Assembly (NCBI GenBank): GCA_951799425.1
Contig: OX637394.1
Span: forward strand, 27,254,001-27,318,000
DNA from: Ilex aquifolium
Taxonomy: Eukaryota; Streptophyta; Magnoliopsida; Aquifoliales; Aquifoliaceae
DNA: 64,000 nucleotides
Direction of reading: 5' to 3'
Shown here: piece by piece, positions 32,901 through 44,874 of the stretch
Position numbering within the stretch: position 1 is the first letter of the stretch
Layout: every line of letters starts with the position of its first letter
The notes under the pieces: model-generated
The model's database searches: none
Told to the model about the DNA's origin: nothing
The model's input: only the letters and a program-made list of their open reading frames with translations
Translations under genes and position numbers: made by a program

Positions 32901-35098
32901 CATCATGCGAGTTCCAAAACCTCCAAAAAGATAAGTAACTTCCCTACAAGACATTACTGTTGATATTGGGTTTGTTTCATCTTCGTTTAGGATGTTCACA
33001 TGGCTAACATGAAGTTTCTTGCACTGTGAAGGCTGATAGAGAAGGGGGTCGACCACTTGAAATAAGTATACAGAAAGTAGACAAAAATGGTTTTACTGCA
33101 AAGCAACAGTTCGGCGCCAGCACTTTTATTGCTCCTTGTGTGTATTATGGTTTTTTCAGTCCTGGGGGGATTCCAGGTAATGGATCTGCATCATCAGCAA
33201 GCACCGCGGAGGTAATCAGTCATGTACTATGTCACATCCACTACTCCACTGTTTATTGTTAACATTATTACTACTACTTCCGTGCTTTTCGTACTTCTAT
33301 TTAATGCATGCTTCAACTGGTTCAGGGGCCATCATCACTTGTATCACAAAAAAGAGCCCTTTTAGTTTTCTTCTGTATCCCAGTAAGTCCGGGCAATAGC
33401 AGATTGATATTTACTGCTCCAAGAAATTTCGGTGTTTGGATTGACCGAGTTGTTCCACGATGGATATTTCATGTGGGACAAAACTTGATTCTGGATTCAG
33501 ATTTGTATCTTCTTCACGTGGAGGTAACTCCTCTGTCTATGTGTGCAGAGTTTTTGCCAATTTAATTAGCTGCTTAATACACATGCGAAATCAGACTTCA
33601 GGTCTCACATTTTCCTTGTAACTGTGCTTACAAGCATTCTGTACTGGTGAATTGTCATGTCTTTCAATTTCATATGGTGAAAATTACTAGATGCTTCTTG
33701 ATGATGAGTCTTCTGATTGGTTTTTTTTTTTTTTGGTCGTTTTCATAAGAAAAAGTGGTACAAAAGAAGAGTGAGAATATGTAGGTTGAAAGGCTAAAAC
33801 AATATAGGAGGGGGAGAAAAGATGGGTTCTTGCTGAATTAAACACCTAGAACTAGACCAGTAGGCCCAGCGAATATTCCAGGGAACCTTTCTGTGTTAAT
33901 TGATGGTGGATCACAGAAGATTAGAGATAATTAATTGGTTTCCTCTCTTTACTATGTTTTCATTGACAGATCTCACTGATCTCTGTCTTTTTCACCAAGT
34001 AATAGTATGTCATTCCATATTTAAAAATCAAAAGTATGGAAATTCTAGATTGGTTATTTTCATAGATTCGATTGTCGCTGTATATATATGAAGATGACAT
34101 ACTGTCAGAGCTATAGGGCTTACCAACTATATCTTCATTTATAACATTCATTTCTTGCTTAAATGCCTATTAGTTTCGTTGACATCTAACAAAAAAAGAA
34201 AGGAAGTTGTCCACTACAGTTTCATCCAACAGGTGAAGTACACTGGCAATCATGGTTGTTTATGTTGCGACCGAAACAGTCATGAAATGTATCTGTCTTC
34301 TTTACATGATGGAAATTGAGCTTTGGAAACTGTTCCTGACCTTTGTTTGTAGGAGCGCAAAATAAGGGATGTTGGTCCTTCCAACTGGCAGAAAGCTTGT
34401 TTTGTGCCAACAAAGGCAGATGCTCTTGTAGTTTCTTTCAGACGGTGGTTAAACAAGTATGCAGGTGGTCAGCTTGATTGGGGAACCAAGTACAGTGGAG
34501 CCCTTCCACCGACTCCTCCTAGAGAGCAGCTTCTGGACAGGTTGCTTCTGTGCCGTATTTTGTTCTGTGCTTTAATCTGCTTCTTTTCTTCTACTCTTCC
34601 CCTTTCTTATGCTCTCTTGAAAAGGGAAAACAAAATGATAATCGAAACTGAAGCTTGATGTAAAATTGAGGATCAGGAGAAGTCCTGTTGTCCTGGGACC
34701 ACCTCCAAAAATTAAGAAGTCCAAGGGAGATTTAAGTGTTTTTTCTCCTTGCTTTTGCACAATGATCTTCACAAGATAAAGGTGTTAAATTGTCTATTGT
34801 CCTAGTTCATTGTTCATGAAAGGCATTTACGGATTGTTTCAGGTACTGGTCCCATGTGGTGAATTGCCAGAGTTGCAATCTTGCATACAAGGTTCTCAAT
34901 GCACTTGAGATACTTCTGCAGGTCGTCTCCATTGCTTCAATTGGGATGGTTGCTGCAGCCAAGCAGGGTATGATTTCAGCTGCTTCAAGGAATACGTTGG
35001 TCACCATGGCTGTATTATGCTTTGTGGCTTCAAAGTGGTTGTCTCACTTCATCTACAAAACTTTCCATTTCCATGACTATGACCACGCCTTCCGCTGA
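29920..35098 (+). CDS. PTC52: PTC52-like plastid Rieske oxygenase, seven exons
   Basis: Coding exons: 29920-30450, 32195-32382, 32841-32930, 33025-33211, 33326-33523, 34353-34540, 34843-35098; 1638 nt, 545 residues. The Ser-rich first 65 residues look like a chloroplast transit peptide. The Rieske [2Fe-2S] ligands are C132-x-H134 and C152-x2-H155; the mononuclear iron motif [12 protein letters not shown] spans 247-258. The C-terminal CxxC (C469, C472), a redox motif of the PAO/TIC55/PTC52 group, precedes two membrane segments (about 482-499 and 512-527). The closest family is Arabidopsis PTC52/ACD1-like (At4g25650), an inner-envelope or thylakoid oxygenase linked to protochlorophyllide; substrate is inferred from family. 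All introns are GT-AG except intron 3, which reads best as AT-AC; the GT-AG alternative adds a stop. Intron 1 (1744 bp) holds an LTR-like insert. Confidence 0.92.
30885..31460 (-). mobile_element. LTR-like insert in intron 1 of the PTC52-like gene
   Basis: A block unlike its surroundings holds words typical of plant copia LTR leaders (ACAGATATATAATGGTTCGG, GACCTACTCCACTC) and a reverse TATA box (CTATAAATTG near 31182-31191), so it is minus oriented and opposes the host gene. The GC-rich stretch at 31310-31440 would be U3. The ends and a target duplication could not be fixed. Confidence 0.5.
32931..33024 (+). other. Putative U2-type AT-AC intron
   Basis: The exon ends CCAAAAAG, the intron starts ATAAGTAACTT and ends TTTCTTGCAC, and the next exon starts TGTGAAGGCTGAT. 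A CTAAC branch-point-like word lies at 33004-33008, 15 nt before the AC. ATAAGT with a polypyrimidine-GCAC end is the known U2-dependent AT-AC pattern, unlike the U12 donor ATATCCTT. This is the only choice that keeps the frame open here. Confidence 0.7.
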
Positions 35099-35788
35099 GA
35101 CTCGCGGCTCTTTTGTTGTCTGGCTTTTAAAGTGTTGTACAGTTAAGATAAACTGGTAATATCAATACGCACTTTGAGTTTGTATATACAAACAGTTCGC
35201 CAAAATAGGTAATAAGAATTCTTCTTGTTAAATTGATTGGCCAGCTGTCATTATTTCACAGTTAGACATAAACGAATACAGGAAATGTTTTTTGCCATTA
35301 GAGGGGCCACTGGTTTTTCAATTCAGTTGTCATACTGACTTTTGAAATTGTAGAGACGCCAGGTTTGTACATCCACTCAACCCGGTCTCTGGACTGATGG
35401 ACCTGAATTAAATACACCAATGGCCATTTTCGGAACATACACCGAGAAAATTGCTAAATTAAGCTGGATTTGAGCAATTCAAAAGCAGCTCTTTTGTTTA
35501 TCTGGCTGGGGAATCGCTGGAGTTTAACACTTTCTACATAACATTTCACATCCTGAATTTTTATGAGAACACACAATCCATTCTGTCTCCCGAATTCATA
35601 TTGAGAGCTTCCTTGTTCAAGATATCTTCTGATTCTTTCCCTATTCGTCCTTTAGTTTGTGACTGAAATACCTATTTGCAATGCTTTCCAAATTACGTTG
35701 AAATTTGGACTTAATTTAATTTTCAAATAATCACCAAGTCACATGTTGAAATTTGATCCAAACTCGCTAATTGTCATAAATGAGAGTG
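35099..35788. other. 3' flank of the PTC52-like gene
   Basis: Holds the 3' UTR (first about 100-200 bp). No ORF or repeat seen in the rest. Confidence 0.4.
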
Positions 35789-36497
35789 TGTTGGGTAATA
35801 AATGTGAGAATCTTGAATGAAATAGGAAACGTATTAGAAGAGTCTTAATAAACCATGGATAGATTTATTAGTGACTTAATAGGAATCATGGAGATTTGGC
35901 AATATCCAAATTATATTGGGTTATAATATTTTATCCCTATAAATAGGGTTGAGTATTATATAATCAGTTATAAAATGACCAGTTTTTCTAGTGAATAATA
36001 TATCGATATAGGTTTTTGATCTGTGGACGTAGGTACGGTGTATTAGGAGGGTATGCTGTATCGAATCACATTATATCTTTATGTTTTGTTTTATTGTTTT
36101 TTCTGTCTTTGAATTTTTATCTTTCCAATTTATGGTGTCAATGTTAATTATTCATTGTGCAAAACCAACAAGTGGTATCAAAACTAGATTGATGATCCTG
36201 GTAATACAATTAAAGCTAGATTGACGATGTCGGTGAAAAAATTAAAGAAAATTATTGACGATTCAATGATCAAGTTGGTGTTCATTATGTAATCAGTTAC
36301 CAGATGACCAGTTTTTTCAATAAATAATACATCCATATAAGTTTTTGGTCCGTAGATGTAGGTTCGATATACCAGGAGGGTATGCTCTATCAAATCATGT
36401 TATATCTTTGTATTTTATTTTATTATTTTTTCTATGTTAGAATTCCTATCTTCTAACTTATGGTATCAGTATTAATTATCCGTTATGAAAAACCAAC
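35789..36497 (+). mobile_element. TRIM-like element with a truncated second LTR
   Basis: A 382-bp LTR (TGTTGGGTAATAAATG at 35789 to AAAACCAACA at 36170) with a CCCTATAAATAGGG promoter near 35935 is followed by a copia-type primer site (GTGGTATCAAAAC). After about 110 bp a second copy begins within the LTR (from about 36286, AATCAGTTACCAGATGACCAG) and ends AAAAACCAAC near 36497. There is no coding capacity. This suits a terminal-repeat retrotransposon in miniature, or a copia LTR pair collapsed by deletion. Confidence 0.7.
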
Positions 36498-37111
36498 TGC
36501 ACAAACATATTCTATGGGAGAGGTTTCAATAAACAACAGATTGCTCCTACAAAGCCTCATTCAAGTATTTTCTGCATGTCAGTTTGTGCCCATCTTTTTA
36601 GTAGGCACTCTTCTAGGGATGAGATTTATTTGAAAATATCATGGATTTTCTTGTTCCATATGCATGAATAATTTGAAATGCAGATATCTAAGAACATTTA
36701 AATCATTATTATTAGTTATCTAGTTCCTCTGCTTTGATTTGCTTGAGTTGCTTTATTTCAAGCATCAAAGGGCGTTCTGAGTATTTATTTCATCATTTGT
36801 GCACCCCTTTGCTGATTGCTAAAAGCAAATCCTTCTACTACATCTATTTGTATTGCTACTATTATACCTCGGCCATTGTCATAGCAAAGACCCTCTCTGA
36901 TCGAATCCTAGAATCCCTTTTGTTTTCTCTTGATTTTGAAAAGTGCAGATGGTGAGATAGAGAAGCAGAATACCATTTGAGATCCGTGTGTTGACACTCG
37001 ACATAAATGGTTGAGTCTGGAGCTAGTTATGTTCTATGTAGCATAGGAGTAGTCTTGCATATCCAAGAGGTCTTCCAATTTTTGTGTGCGTTATTCACTG
37101 AGCATAGATCT
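36498..37111. other. Spacer left of the Tat element
   Basis: No credible ORF or repeat. Sequence resumes at 49446 on the far side of the Tat-type insertion. Confidence 0.4.
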
Positions 37112-37711
37112 TGATGGTACCAAGAATAAATTTTAAGTATGAGCTCTATCAAGGAGGTCAGATCAGGAGATCAGCTCGGACCTCCACAGCTCAGGGGTCT
37201 GGACCTCAAGTTCCCCCCCCCCCCCCCCCCCTGGAGCAAGCAATCAGGGAAACGAGAAGGAAACAGTCACATAACAGAAAGCACCCCCGAGGCAATAGCA
37301 AAGCTATGTTCAAGGCGCAAAACTCTCAATTGGCCAAGATCCTCTCCTTGAATCAAGGAAGATCCCACGAATGCAAGACAAGGATCTCGCTGCAGACCGC
37401 TTAGATCTAGGGATTTCATTATAAATACTGTATAGAGCCTCCATTGAGGGGGGAGGCCGGTGAAAACCCTAACCGCATGAGAAATACGCTGTAAACTCCA
37501 TTCTCCATTAATAAGAACACAAGGAGTAAGAGCCTCCATTAAAGAGTGGACTAGCCGAGCTCTCGAGCCGGTGAACCACTACACATTCTCTGTGTTAGAA
37601 GTCCAAACCCCCTAAGTCCATTATCACAATCCTTGGGAGCCATGTAGTTCAGATCCATGTTGTTCGCCATAATCTAAACATTCTGCTCGCTTACGTTAGT
37701 TAACACCATCA
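37112..37711 (+). repeat. 5' LTR of the Tat element
   Basis: 600 bp, TGATGGTACC to CACCATCA, with TATAAATA near 37420. The following sequence (TTTGGCGTCGTCTGTGGG) is a plausible primer site. Confidence 0.93.
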
Positions 37712-37776
37712 GTTTGGCGTCGTCTGTGGGACATCGACTATTCTTATTACAAATACGCTGGTTTTTCCAGCAACTG

Positions 37777-39330
37777 ATGGTCTCCACACGTAACATGAGC
37801 AAAAGCCAGATGAATCCCCCACGGGTGCAGAACCAGCAGGAAGCCACTAGCAGCAGACAACACGAAAATCTTCAAGATCTCTTCCCCGCTGCTGAAACCA
37901 ATCTTCATGGGACGATTCCCCAAACGAATAACGAAATGGAGGCACTTCGCCTAGTCAACCAACGTCTGCTCCAGCAGAACGAAGAGCTCTTGAGGCTTTT
38001 GCAAGGCCCTCAACGGGTGAGACCCACTCAAGGAGATCCCCCACAGGAGGAGCGTCAACATCTCGATCCCCTCAACGAAGACAACGAAGGAGGGAAGAAT
38101 AGCCAGCCCAGGGGGCAGGTTCCCCACCAAAATGGTGATAATGAAGAGGTGCAGAGTCAAAACAATAGGGGAGAGAAAAATAATTTCTTTCTTTTTCGAC
38201 AGGAAAGAAGGGAGCAATACTGGGAACAATGCTTCAGAGGTATCCAGTAGGAGCTCAGTCACATGAAGGAGGCTGTAAGGGACAGGACTCCAGTGACAAT
38301 GGACACACTAGTGCAGCAGACTGAATCCCCATTCACTGCCGGGGTACTGCACTTTCCCCTCCCCCCAAAGTTCAGAATGCCCCAAGTAGAGGCCTTTGAT
38401 GGAACAAGGGATCCTATGGATCACCTCAATACCTACAAGAACCAGATGGAATTACACATATACCAAGACCCTGTGCGATGTCGAGCCTTTGCCATCACGC
38501 TGAAAGGTTCAGCTTTGGCATGGTTCAACAGGCTTCCCCCTGCATCAATCTCCTCCTTTAAGGAGCTCTCCATATCATTCGTATCTCACTTCATAGGAGC
38601 TCGAACCTACCAAAAACCGAGTTACCACCTGCTAAATGTGAAACAGGGACCTAATGAAAACCTGCGGTTTTATGTCCAAAGGTTCAATTCAGAATCCCTT
38701 AAGGTGGACGTCCCAGATGAGAAATTCGCCATCACTGCTTTCATTGCTGGATTAGGGGTTCAATCGAAGGACTTGATGTTCTCTATTTCAAAAAACCCGC
38801 AAGCAAGCATGATAGAGGTGTTGGCCAAAGCAGAAAAATATATTAATGGTGAGGAAGCCCTCCTCTCAAAGGTAGGGGGCTCTTCCTCGCAGAAGGAGAA
38901 GGTAAAGGAAGAGAGGAGAATAGACTGAAGTCCCAGGAAGGAAAGAGGACGAGAGAGGTCCCCAAGGAGAGACATGGATCGCTCCTCTAAAAGGAGGGGG
39001 GATGTCAGAGATCGCTTAGGTCCTCCCCAACCAGAGTTGCAACCGAGGAATGCACCTCGGTAGCTCACTCCTCTTACTGCCTCGGTATCACAGATCCTAT
39101 ATAAGGTACATAATGAGAAGTTCCTCAAATGGCCACCACGAATGAAGGCGGATCCTACAAAAAAGAGATCCCACCAAGTATTGTGAATACCACAGGGATC
39201 ATGGCCATCACACCGACGACTGCATCCAATTGAAGAAGGAGATCGAGTTCCTGATCCAATGAGGGCAGCTGAGGCATTTCGTAGCCAATGACAATAAAAA
39301 CCGAACTCAACCACCCCCCACACCTCAGCA
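37777..39330 (+). pseudogene. Tat gag, interrupted
   Basis: ATG at 37777 after the primer site. The retrotransposon gag domain lies at about 38340-38860 (VEAFDGTRDPMDHLNTY, ALAWFNRLPPASISSF). A Lys/Arg-rich linker and a zinc-binding segment of the Tat type ([15 protein letters not shown], near 39180) follow. In-frame stops occur at 38248 (TAG), 38926 (TGA), about 39061 (TAG) and about 39258 (TGA); each can be explained by one C-to-T change from CAG or CGA. Confidence 0.88.
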
Positions 39331-39479
39331 GCAAGCCCCCGCGCAGCATCAGCAACCGCTGGGGGAGATCAGAGTAATATCTGGAAGATTTGCTGGAGGC
39401 AGAGAATCCAGCACAGCCAAGAAGGCCCATTTACGAAGGATCAGAACTGACGAGGCACTAGAGGTGCAAACCGTGTCTA

Positions 39480-41960
39480 AGGTACCACGATTAAGCACAA
39501 CTATCACTTTCTCAGATTCAGACCTAGAAGGCTGCCAACATCCCCACAATGACCCCCTTGGTGGTAAGAGCTGTCGTTGCCAATAGAACTGTCCACCGAG
39601 TTCTAATCGACAATGGGAGCTCAGCAGACATTATTTTCGCGCCAGCATTTGACAAAATGGGAATAGGTAGAGAGAAGCTCGAGCCAGTAAGCACCCATTT
39701 GTTAGGGTTCTCAGGAGAAAATGTGCTACCTTTGGGATCAATACAACTTGTGCTCACAATGGGTGATCCTCCCTGTCAGGCCACCACTACTGTGAAATTC
39801 TTGGTAGTTGATGCGCCCTCGGCGTACAATATGTTGCTTGGAAGACCTTCCCTCAACGCAATGAAGGCTATACCATCTGCCTATCACTTGGTTATGAAGT
39901 TTCCTACGTAAAATGGAGTTGGAGTGGTCAGATGAGACCAGCGAGTAGCACGGGAGTGTTACATGACATCTATCAAGAGAAAAGAAGTCAAAAATATTCA
40001 ACTAGACGAGCTCGACATGAGGGACGAGCTGGATACCAGGCCCATGCCGTCAGAAGAGCTAGAGCTCGTCCAGCTCGACGAAGAGCCAGAGCACCTAGTA
40101 TACGTAGGAGCAAAGTTGAGCAGAGAAATCAAAGACCTCTTGATTCAGTTCCTGAGAAAAAATGTGGAAGTCTTTGAATGGAAACAAGAGGACATGAAAG
40201 GAATCGACCCCTCGGTCATCACTCACAGGCTCAGTGTAAGTCCTACCTGCAAACCTATTAAACAGAAGAGGAGAAGTTTCGCCTCAGAACGCCAAAAAGC
40301 CATTAATGAGGAGGTCAGCAAGCTTCTGCATGCCAAGGCCATTAGAGAGGTGGACTACCCAGCTTGGCTAGCTAATGTGATTCTTGTTAAGAAGACCAAT
40401 GGCAAATGGCACCTCTGTATCGATTTTACTGACCTAAACCGTGCTTGTCCTAAAGACAGCTTCGCTCTACCCCGGATAGATCTGATTGTGGATGCCACCG
40501 CCGGACATGAGCTCCTCAGCTTCATGGACGCCTTCTTTGGATACAACCAGATTAGAATGGATCCCAATGACCAAGAGAAGACCTCCTTTGTGGCAGAGCA
40601 AGGGACATACTGCTATCAGGTTATGCCTTTTGGATTGAAGAATGCTGGAGCTACTTACCAGCGACTAGTGAACCGAATGTTTCAAAAATAGATTGGGACT
40701 ACTATGGAAGTCTACATTGATGATATGTTGGTCAAGTCATTAAAGGCAGAACTCCACATAGGGCATCTAGCAGAATCATTCCAGGTCCTAAAAGAGTATA
40801 GAATGAAGCTCAACCCTGCCAAGTGTGTTTTTGGGGTATCTGCGGGAAAATTCCTAGGCTTCATAGTCAACAGCAGAGGAATTGAAGCCAATCCAGAGAA
40901 AGTAAAGGCAGTAATGGACATGCAACCGCCATCCAACACAAGGGAGATTCAGCGTCTAACAGGGAGAATAACAGCCCTGAGTCGTTTCGTGTCCAGATCA
41001 AGTGACAAGTGACAACCCTTCTTTCGGGTCTTAAAAAGGGCATTCCAGTGGGATACTCAATGTGAAGAGGCGTTCAAAGCCTTGAAGGGCTACTTAAGCT
41101 CCCCTCCCATTTTGGTAAGCCCATTAGAGGGGGAAGTACTTACTCTCTATTTAGTGGTCTCAGATTTCTCAACTAGTGCAGCGCTAGTAAGGGAGCGAGA
41201 CAGAGCTCAACAACCAGTCTATTACTGTAGCAGAGCTCTGAGGGGGGTGGAGAAGAGATACCCAAAAATGGAGAAACTTGTCTTGGCTTTAGTCACAACT
41301 GCTAGAAGACTTAGACCATACTTGCAAGCTCATACTATTGAGGTTCCAACAAATCAGCCGATGAAACAAGTACTGCATATGCCAGAATCTTCGGGAAGAT
41401 TAGTTAAGTGGGCCATTGAGCTCAGCGAGTTCGACATCAGATACAAGCCCAGAACAGCAATCAAAGGGCAGGTTCTAGCATATTTTATCATAGAATTCAC
41501 ATCAGAAATGCAGGCAGAGGCAACACAGCTGGTATCCCGACCTCCCTACATGGAAGCTTTCAGTAGATGGAGCCGCCAACGCTCAAGGGAGTGGTGCTGG
41601 GCTGATTCTGACCTCACCAGATGGGATAGATATGGAGTACGCTATCAGGTTTGAGTTTAAGGCCTCAAACAATGAAGCCGAATATGAAGCTGCCATTGCT
41701 GGACTGAACCTCACACTCTCAATGGAGGCAGAATAACTTAAGATCTGTAGTGACTCTCAACTCGTGGTGAAGCAGATAGAGGAGTCTTATGAGGCCAAGG
41801 GCGAGAAAATGGTCCTTTACCTCAGGAAAGTGCAGAAATTAATTAGGAAATTTGTGCAGGTGAAAATCAAACATGTTCCTAGAGCTGAGAACTTACGAGC
41901 AGATGTATTGGCAAAACTGGCAACAGCCTTTCAGGAAAATTTGGATAGGCTAATCCCGGT
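39480..41960 (+). pseudogene. Tat pol: protease, RT, RNase H, archaeal RNase H
   Basis: Protease with LIDNGSSADII near 39605; RT from about 40170 with WHLCIDFTDLNRACPKDSF, DAFFGYNQI, VMPFGLKNAGATYQ and the catalytic YIDDM near 40713; RNase H at about 41090-41500 (YYCSRALRG, EKLVLALV, FDIRYKPRTAIKGQ); and a second, archaeal-type RNase H (SNNEAEYEAAIAGLNL, CSDSQLVVKQI, RAENLRADVLAKLA) to about 41940. Stops at about 40689 (TAG), 41010 (TGA) and 41734 (TAA) and frame shifts near 39912 and 41590 break it. Confidence 0.92.
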
Positions 41961-42126
41961 GGAACACCTAGCAGAACCGTCTGTGAGTACTGAGGAGGAA
42001 GAAGTGCTCCCTGTTTTGGCCCCTTCAAGCTGGATGGATCCCATCCGAGGGTATCTTCAGAATGGGACACTGCCAGAAGATCCCAAAGAAGCTACAAAGC
42101 TAAGAACCAGGTCAGCCAGATTCTCT

Positions 42127-43250
42127 ATTCTGTAGGGGAATTTGTATAAGCGAGGTTTTTCGGAACCTCTCCTCAAGTGTGTGGAAAATGAGGATGCCAA
42201 CTACATACTCAGAGAAATCCACGAGGGAGTCTGCAGGAACCATATTGGAGCTCGGGCGCTGCCAAGGAAGGCCTTGAGACAAGGGTATTATTGGCCCACC
42301 ATGCTCAGAGACGCCATGGACCTGGTCAAGAAGTGCAAAATCTGCCAGCTACATGCCAACATCTCCCGTTGTCCGCCAGAGCTCTTAACTTCAGTAGTGA
42401 GCCCCTGGCCTTTTCAGCAATAGGGCCTCGACATCCTTAGACCCTTGCCTATGGGAGTGGGGCAATGTAAGTTCGTTATCATAGGGGTGGATTACTTCAC
42501 CAAATAGGCGGAAGTGGAACTCTTGGCAACGATCACAGAGCAAAAGGTACAGAATTTTATGTGGAAATCTATAGTATGCAGGTTTGGAATACCCAAGGCT
42601 ATTGTCACTGACAATGGGAAGCAATTCGACAATTGTGCACTGAGCTAGGGATAAAAAATTACTTTTCGACTCCAGCTCACCCGCAATCCAACGGACTAGC
42701 AGAGGTCATTATCCGAACCAAAAAGGCAGCCTTGAAGACTAAACTAGAGGCCCTAAAGGGGAAGTGGGTAGAGCACGTCCCAGAAGTACTATGGGCTTAC
42801 AGGACAACTGCCAGGACAACAACCCAGGAAACGCCGTTTGCTTTGGCTTTTGGAACTGAAGTAGTGGCACCTGTCGAAATTGGGCTCCTATCCCCCAGGG
42901 CCGAATTCACAGAGTCTGAACACAATGACGAGTCACTTTTGCTGAACCTTGATCTCTTGGACGAAAAAAGAAACGAAGCCCTGCAGCGTATCAAGAATTA
43001 CCAGAGAAGGGCGGCAAGATACTACGACAGGAAGGTCAGATACAGGAGTTTCAAAGTAGGAGATCTAGTGTTTAGAAAACTTCTGCTTGCAAAGAAAGAA
43101 CCCTCTCACGGGAAGTTGGGGCCTAATTGGGAGGGCCCTTACATCGTCTCAAGGGTGGTCAGACCTGTAAACTATGAGTTACAAACAGAAGAAGGGAAGA
43201 TCCTACCTCATACTTGGAATGCAGAGCATCTAAAGAGATTTTTCCAATAA
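42127..43250 (+). pseudogene. Tat integrase
   Basis: Zinc domain (HEGVCRNHIG, then CKICQLH), catalytic core with the first Asp in LDILRPLP, second in TDNGKQFD and the Glu in NGLAEVIIRTK, and a C-terminal part ending in FKVGDLVFRK, GPNWEGPYIV and HLKRFFQ. Two TGG codons have become TAG (in WPFQQ-stop-GLDI and YFTK-stop-AEVE), and a small deletion after GKQFDN shifts the frame within the core. Confidence 0.92.
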
Positions 43251-43332
43251 ATTTCTTTTGTAATAAGACTATTCTCAATAAGACCGTAAAGTTTTTCCCA
43301 AATGACTGCTTGAAATAGCTAAAAAGCTAACA

Positions 43333-43550
43333 ATGAGCTCTTTAGCTCATAAAATCTAAGATGACCTATTCAGCTCATAAAAAAATCGAAGATGAGCTCT
43401 TCAGCTCATAAAAACTAAGATGAGCTCTTCAGCTCATAGAATCAAGATCAGCTCCTAAGCTCATAAAAGTCAAGATGAGCTCTTCAGCCCATAGAACTAA
43501 GATGAGCTCCTAAGCTCATAAACACCAGATGAGCTCCTCAGCTCATAGAC
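43333..43550 (+). repeat. Array of eight short hairpins
   Basis: Eight units of 27-31 bp, each with ATGAGCT-NNNN-AGCTCAT, a 7-bp perfect or near-perfect inverted repeat around a CTTC, CTTT, CCTA or CCTC loop, followed by an A-rich spacer (AAAACTAAG). It starts 80 bp after the integrase stop and lies between the sense pol and the converging antisense gene. Confidence 0.9.
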
Positions 43551-43714
43551 TAGCAGAAAGCACTCCAGCCCACGGGTACGCAGAAAAACCAAATGGAACC
43601 TTGTCAAAACCAGGATTCGCAGTCACAAACATTCAAAAGGAAAAAGAAGATGCGAAAATTACATAAAAGCCCGACAGTTCATTGAACAAAACATGATACA
43701 AGAAAGAGAAGCTC

Positions 43715-44874
43715 CTAATTTTTTCCAAGCTGCTGCTTCAGCTCAGCAACCTCTTCCTTTAGGCGGGCATTCTCCTCCCTTAGCTCGTCCATTTCCTTTT
43801 TCGTCTCCGAGAGCAGTTTGAGAAGCTTCTCTACTGCCGAGGAAAATAAAACAGTGCCAAAAGAAGAATCAGGTGAAGAGGAATCATCCCTCCTGTGCTT
43901 CTTCGAGGACACACCAACATCCCATTCCTCGTTGGAATCAGAAGGAGAGGTCCAAGGAGAATCTAGGAAGAAAGAAAACTCCAGAGCAGTTGCCTCAGCG
44001 CCAAGTAAGTAGAGGTTCTCAGGCGTCATCAAATCCGAAAAAGGCATGGGATCTACGAGCAGTAGTCGATCGATGTTCATCATCTTCAGCAAGTCCAGGT
44101 CAGGGGAACCTGCACAACGAGAACATAATGAGAACGGATTTTCACTAGATTTAGTCAAGATAGCTCAGCCTGAACATACCTGTATGAGAGAAGCTCCCCC
44201 AGGAGCGTGGAATTCTGGTCCTAGAGCAGCGCTGCTCGGTAGACCTCCAAGAGTTCCCGGATGGAAAAAAGAAGCGTCGGGACCACCCTTCAGGAAGAGG
44301 AGGAAGGTCAAGAACCAAGGGGGGCAAGTTGAAGTGCCTCAATTGAAAGGAGCTATAGCAGGGGAGTTCATCCTCTTCAATTTCATAGAAATAAAGGAAC
44401 TCAACAATAGTAGGAAACCCACTATTGCCGTGTAGACGCCAGAAGAGAAAAAAACTGATCATAGCAGCCCAACCTCGGGGCAAGAGTCGAGAAGGGCACA
44501 AACCATAATAGGTGAGGACCCGCCCGATGGAAGGATGAATGGGGAGACAAAGGCCCATCTCAAAGGCACTCTCAAAGAAGCAAACTTCCCCTTGAGGGAT
44601 CAGGAGTTGGGACTCACAGAGATAAGTCTGCTGGAAGGCGAAACCGCTTGCTGATTTCGTTCAGCCCAAAAGAAGTAATCGTGGAGGGAGCCAAGTAATG
44701 GGATTTCCATAGCAAGTCAAGACCTGCAAGAACGCACTCCTGAAAAAGGGAAGAGAATGGAGCAGCCATTGAAAATGCAGAAAAAGGGGACGCATCAAAA
44801 CAACAACGTGGTCTCCAAGATTCAAGAAAAGACTCTGAAATCTTTGGGCAAAGGAGAAAGACCAAGAAGTACAA
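43715..44874 (-). pseudogene. Antisense gene 1 of the Tat element (gypsy-type transposon domain, coiled coil)
   Basis: Minus strand, two exons. Exon 1 (about 44874-44184) carries the 'putative gypsy-type transposon' domain (PF04195-like): FFESAFEMGLCLPIHPSIG, LPRGWAAMISFFLFW, then WSRRFFFPSGNSW; one frameshift near 44630 breaks it. A donor (CATACAG/GTATGT) and acceptor (TTGTGCAG) bound a 75-bp intron. Exon 2 (44108-43715) is acidic and Ser-rich and ends in a leucine-zipper-like coil (LREENARLKEEVAELKQQL). Antisense ORFs of this type are known in Tat-lineage elements; their function is unknown. Confidence 0.78.

Noticed and set aside
32841-33031. PTC52-like gene as a pseudogene because of TAA at 32932
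   Set aside because: The TAA lies within a well-formed AT-AC intron, and all other exons are intact and in phase.
43333-43550. CRISPR array
   Set aside because: Unit and spacer lengths do not fit, spacers are A-rich and similar to each other, and the context is a plant retrotransposon.
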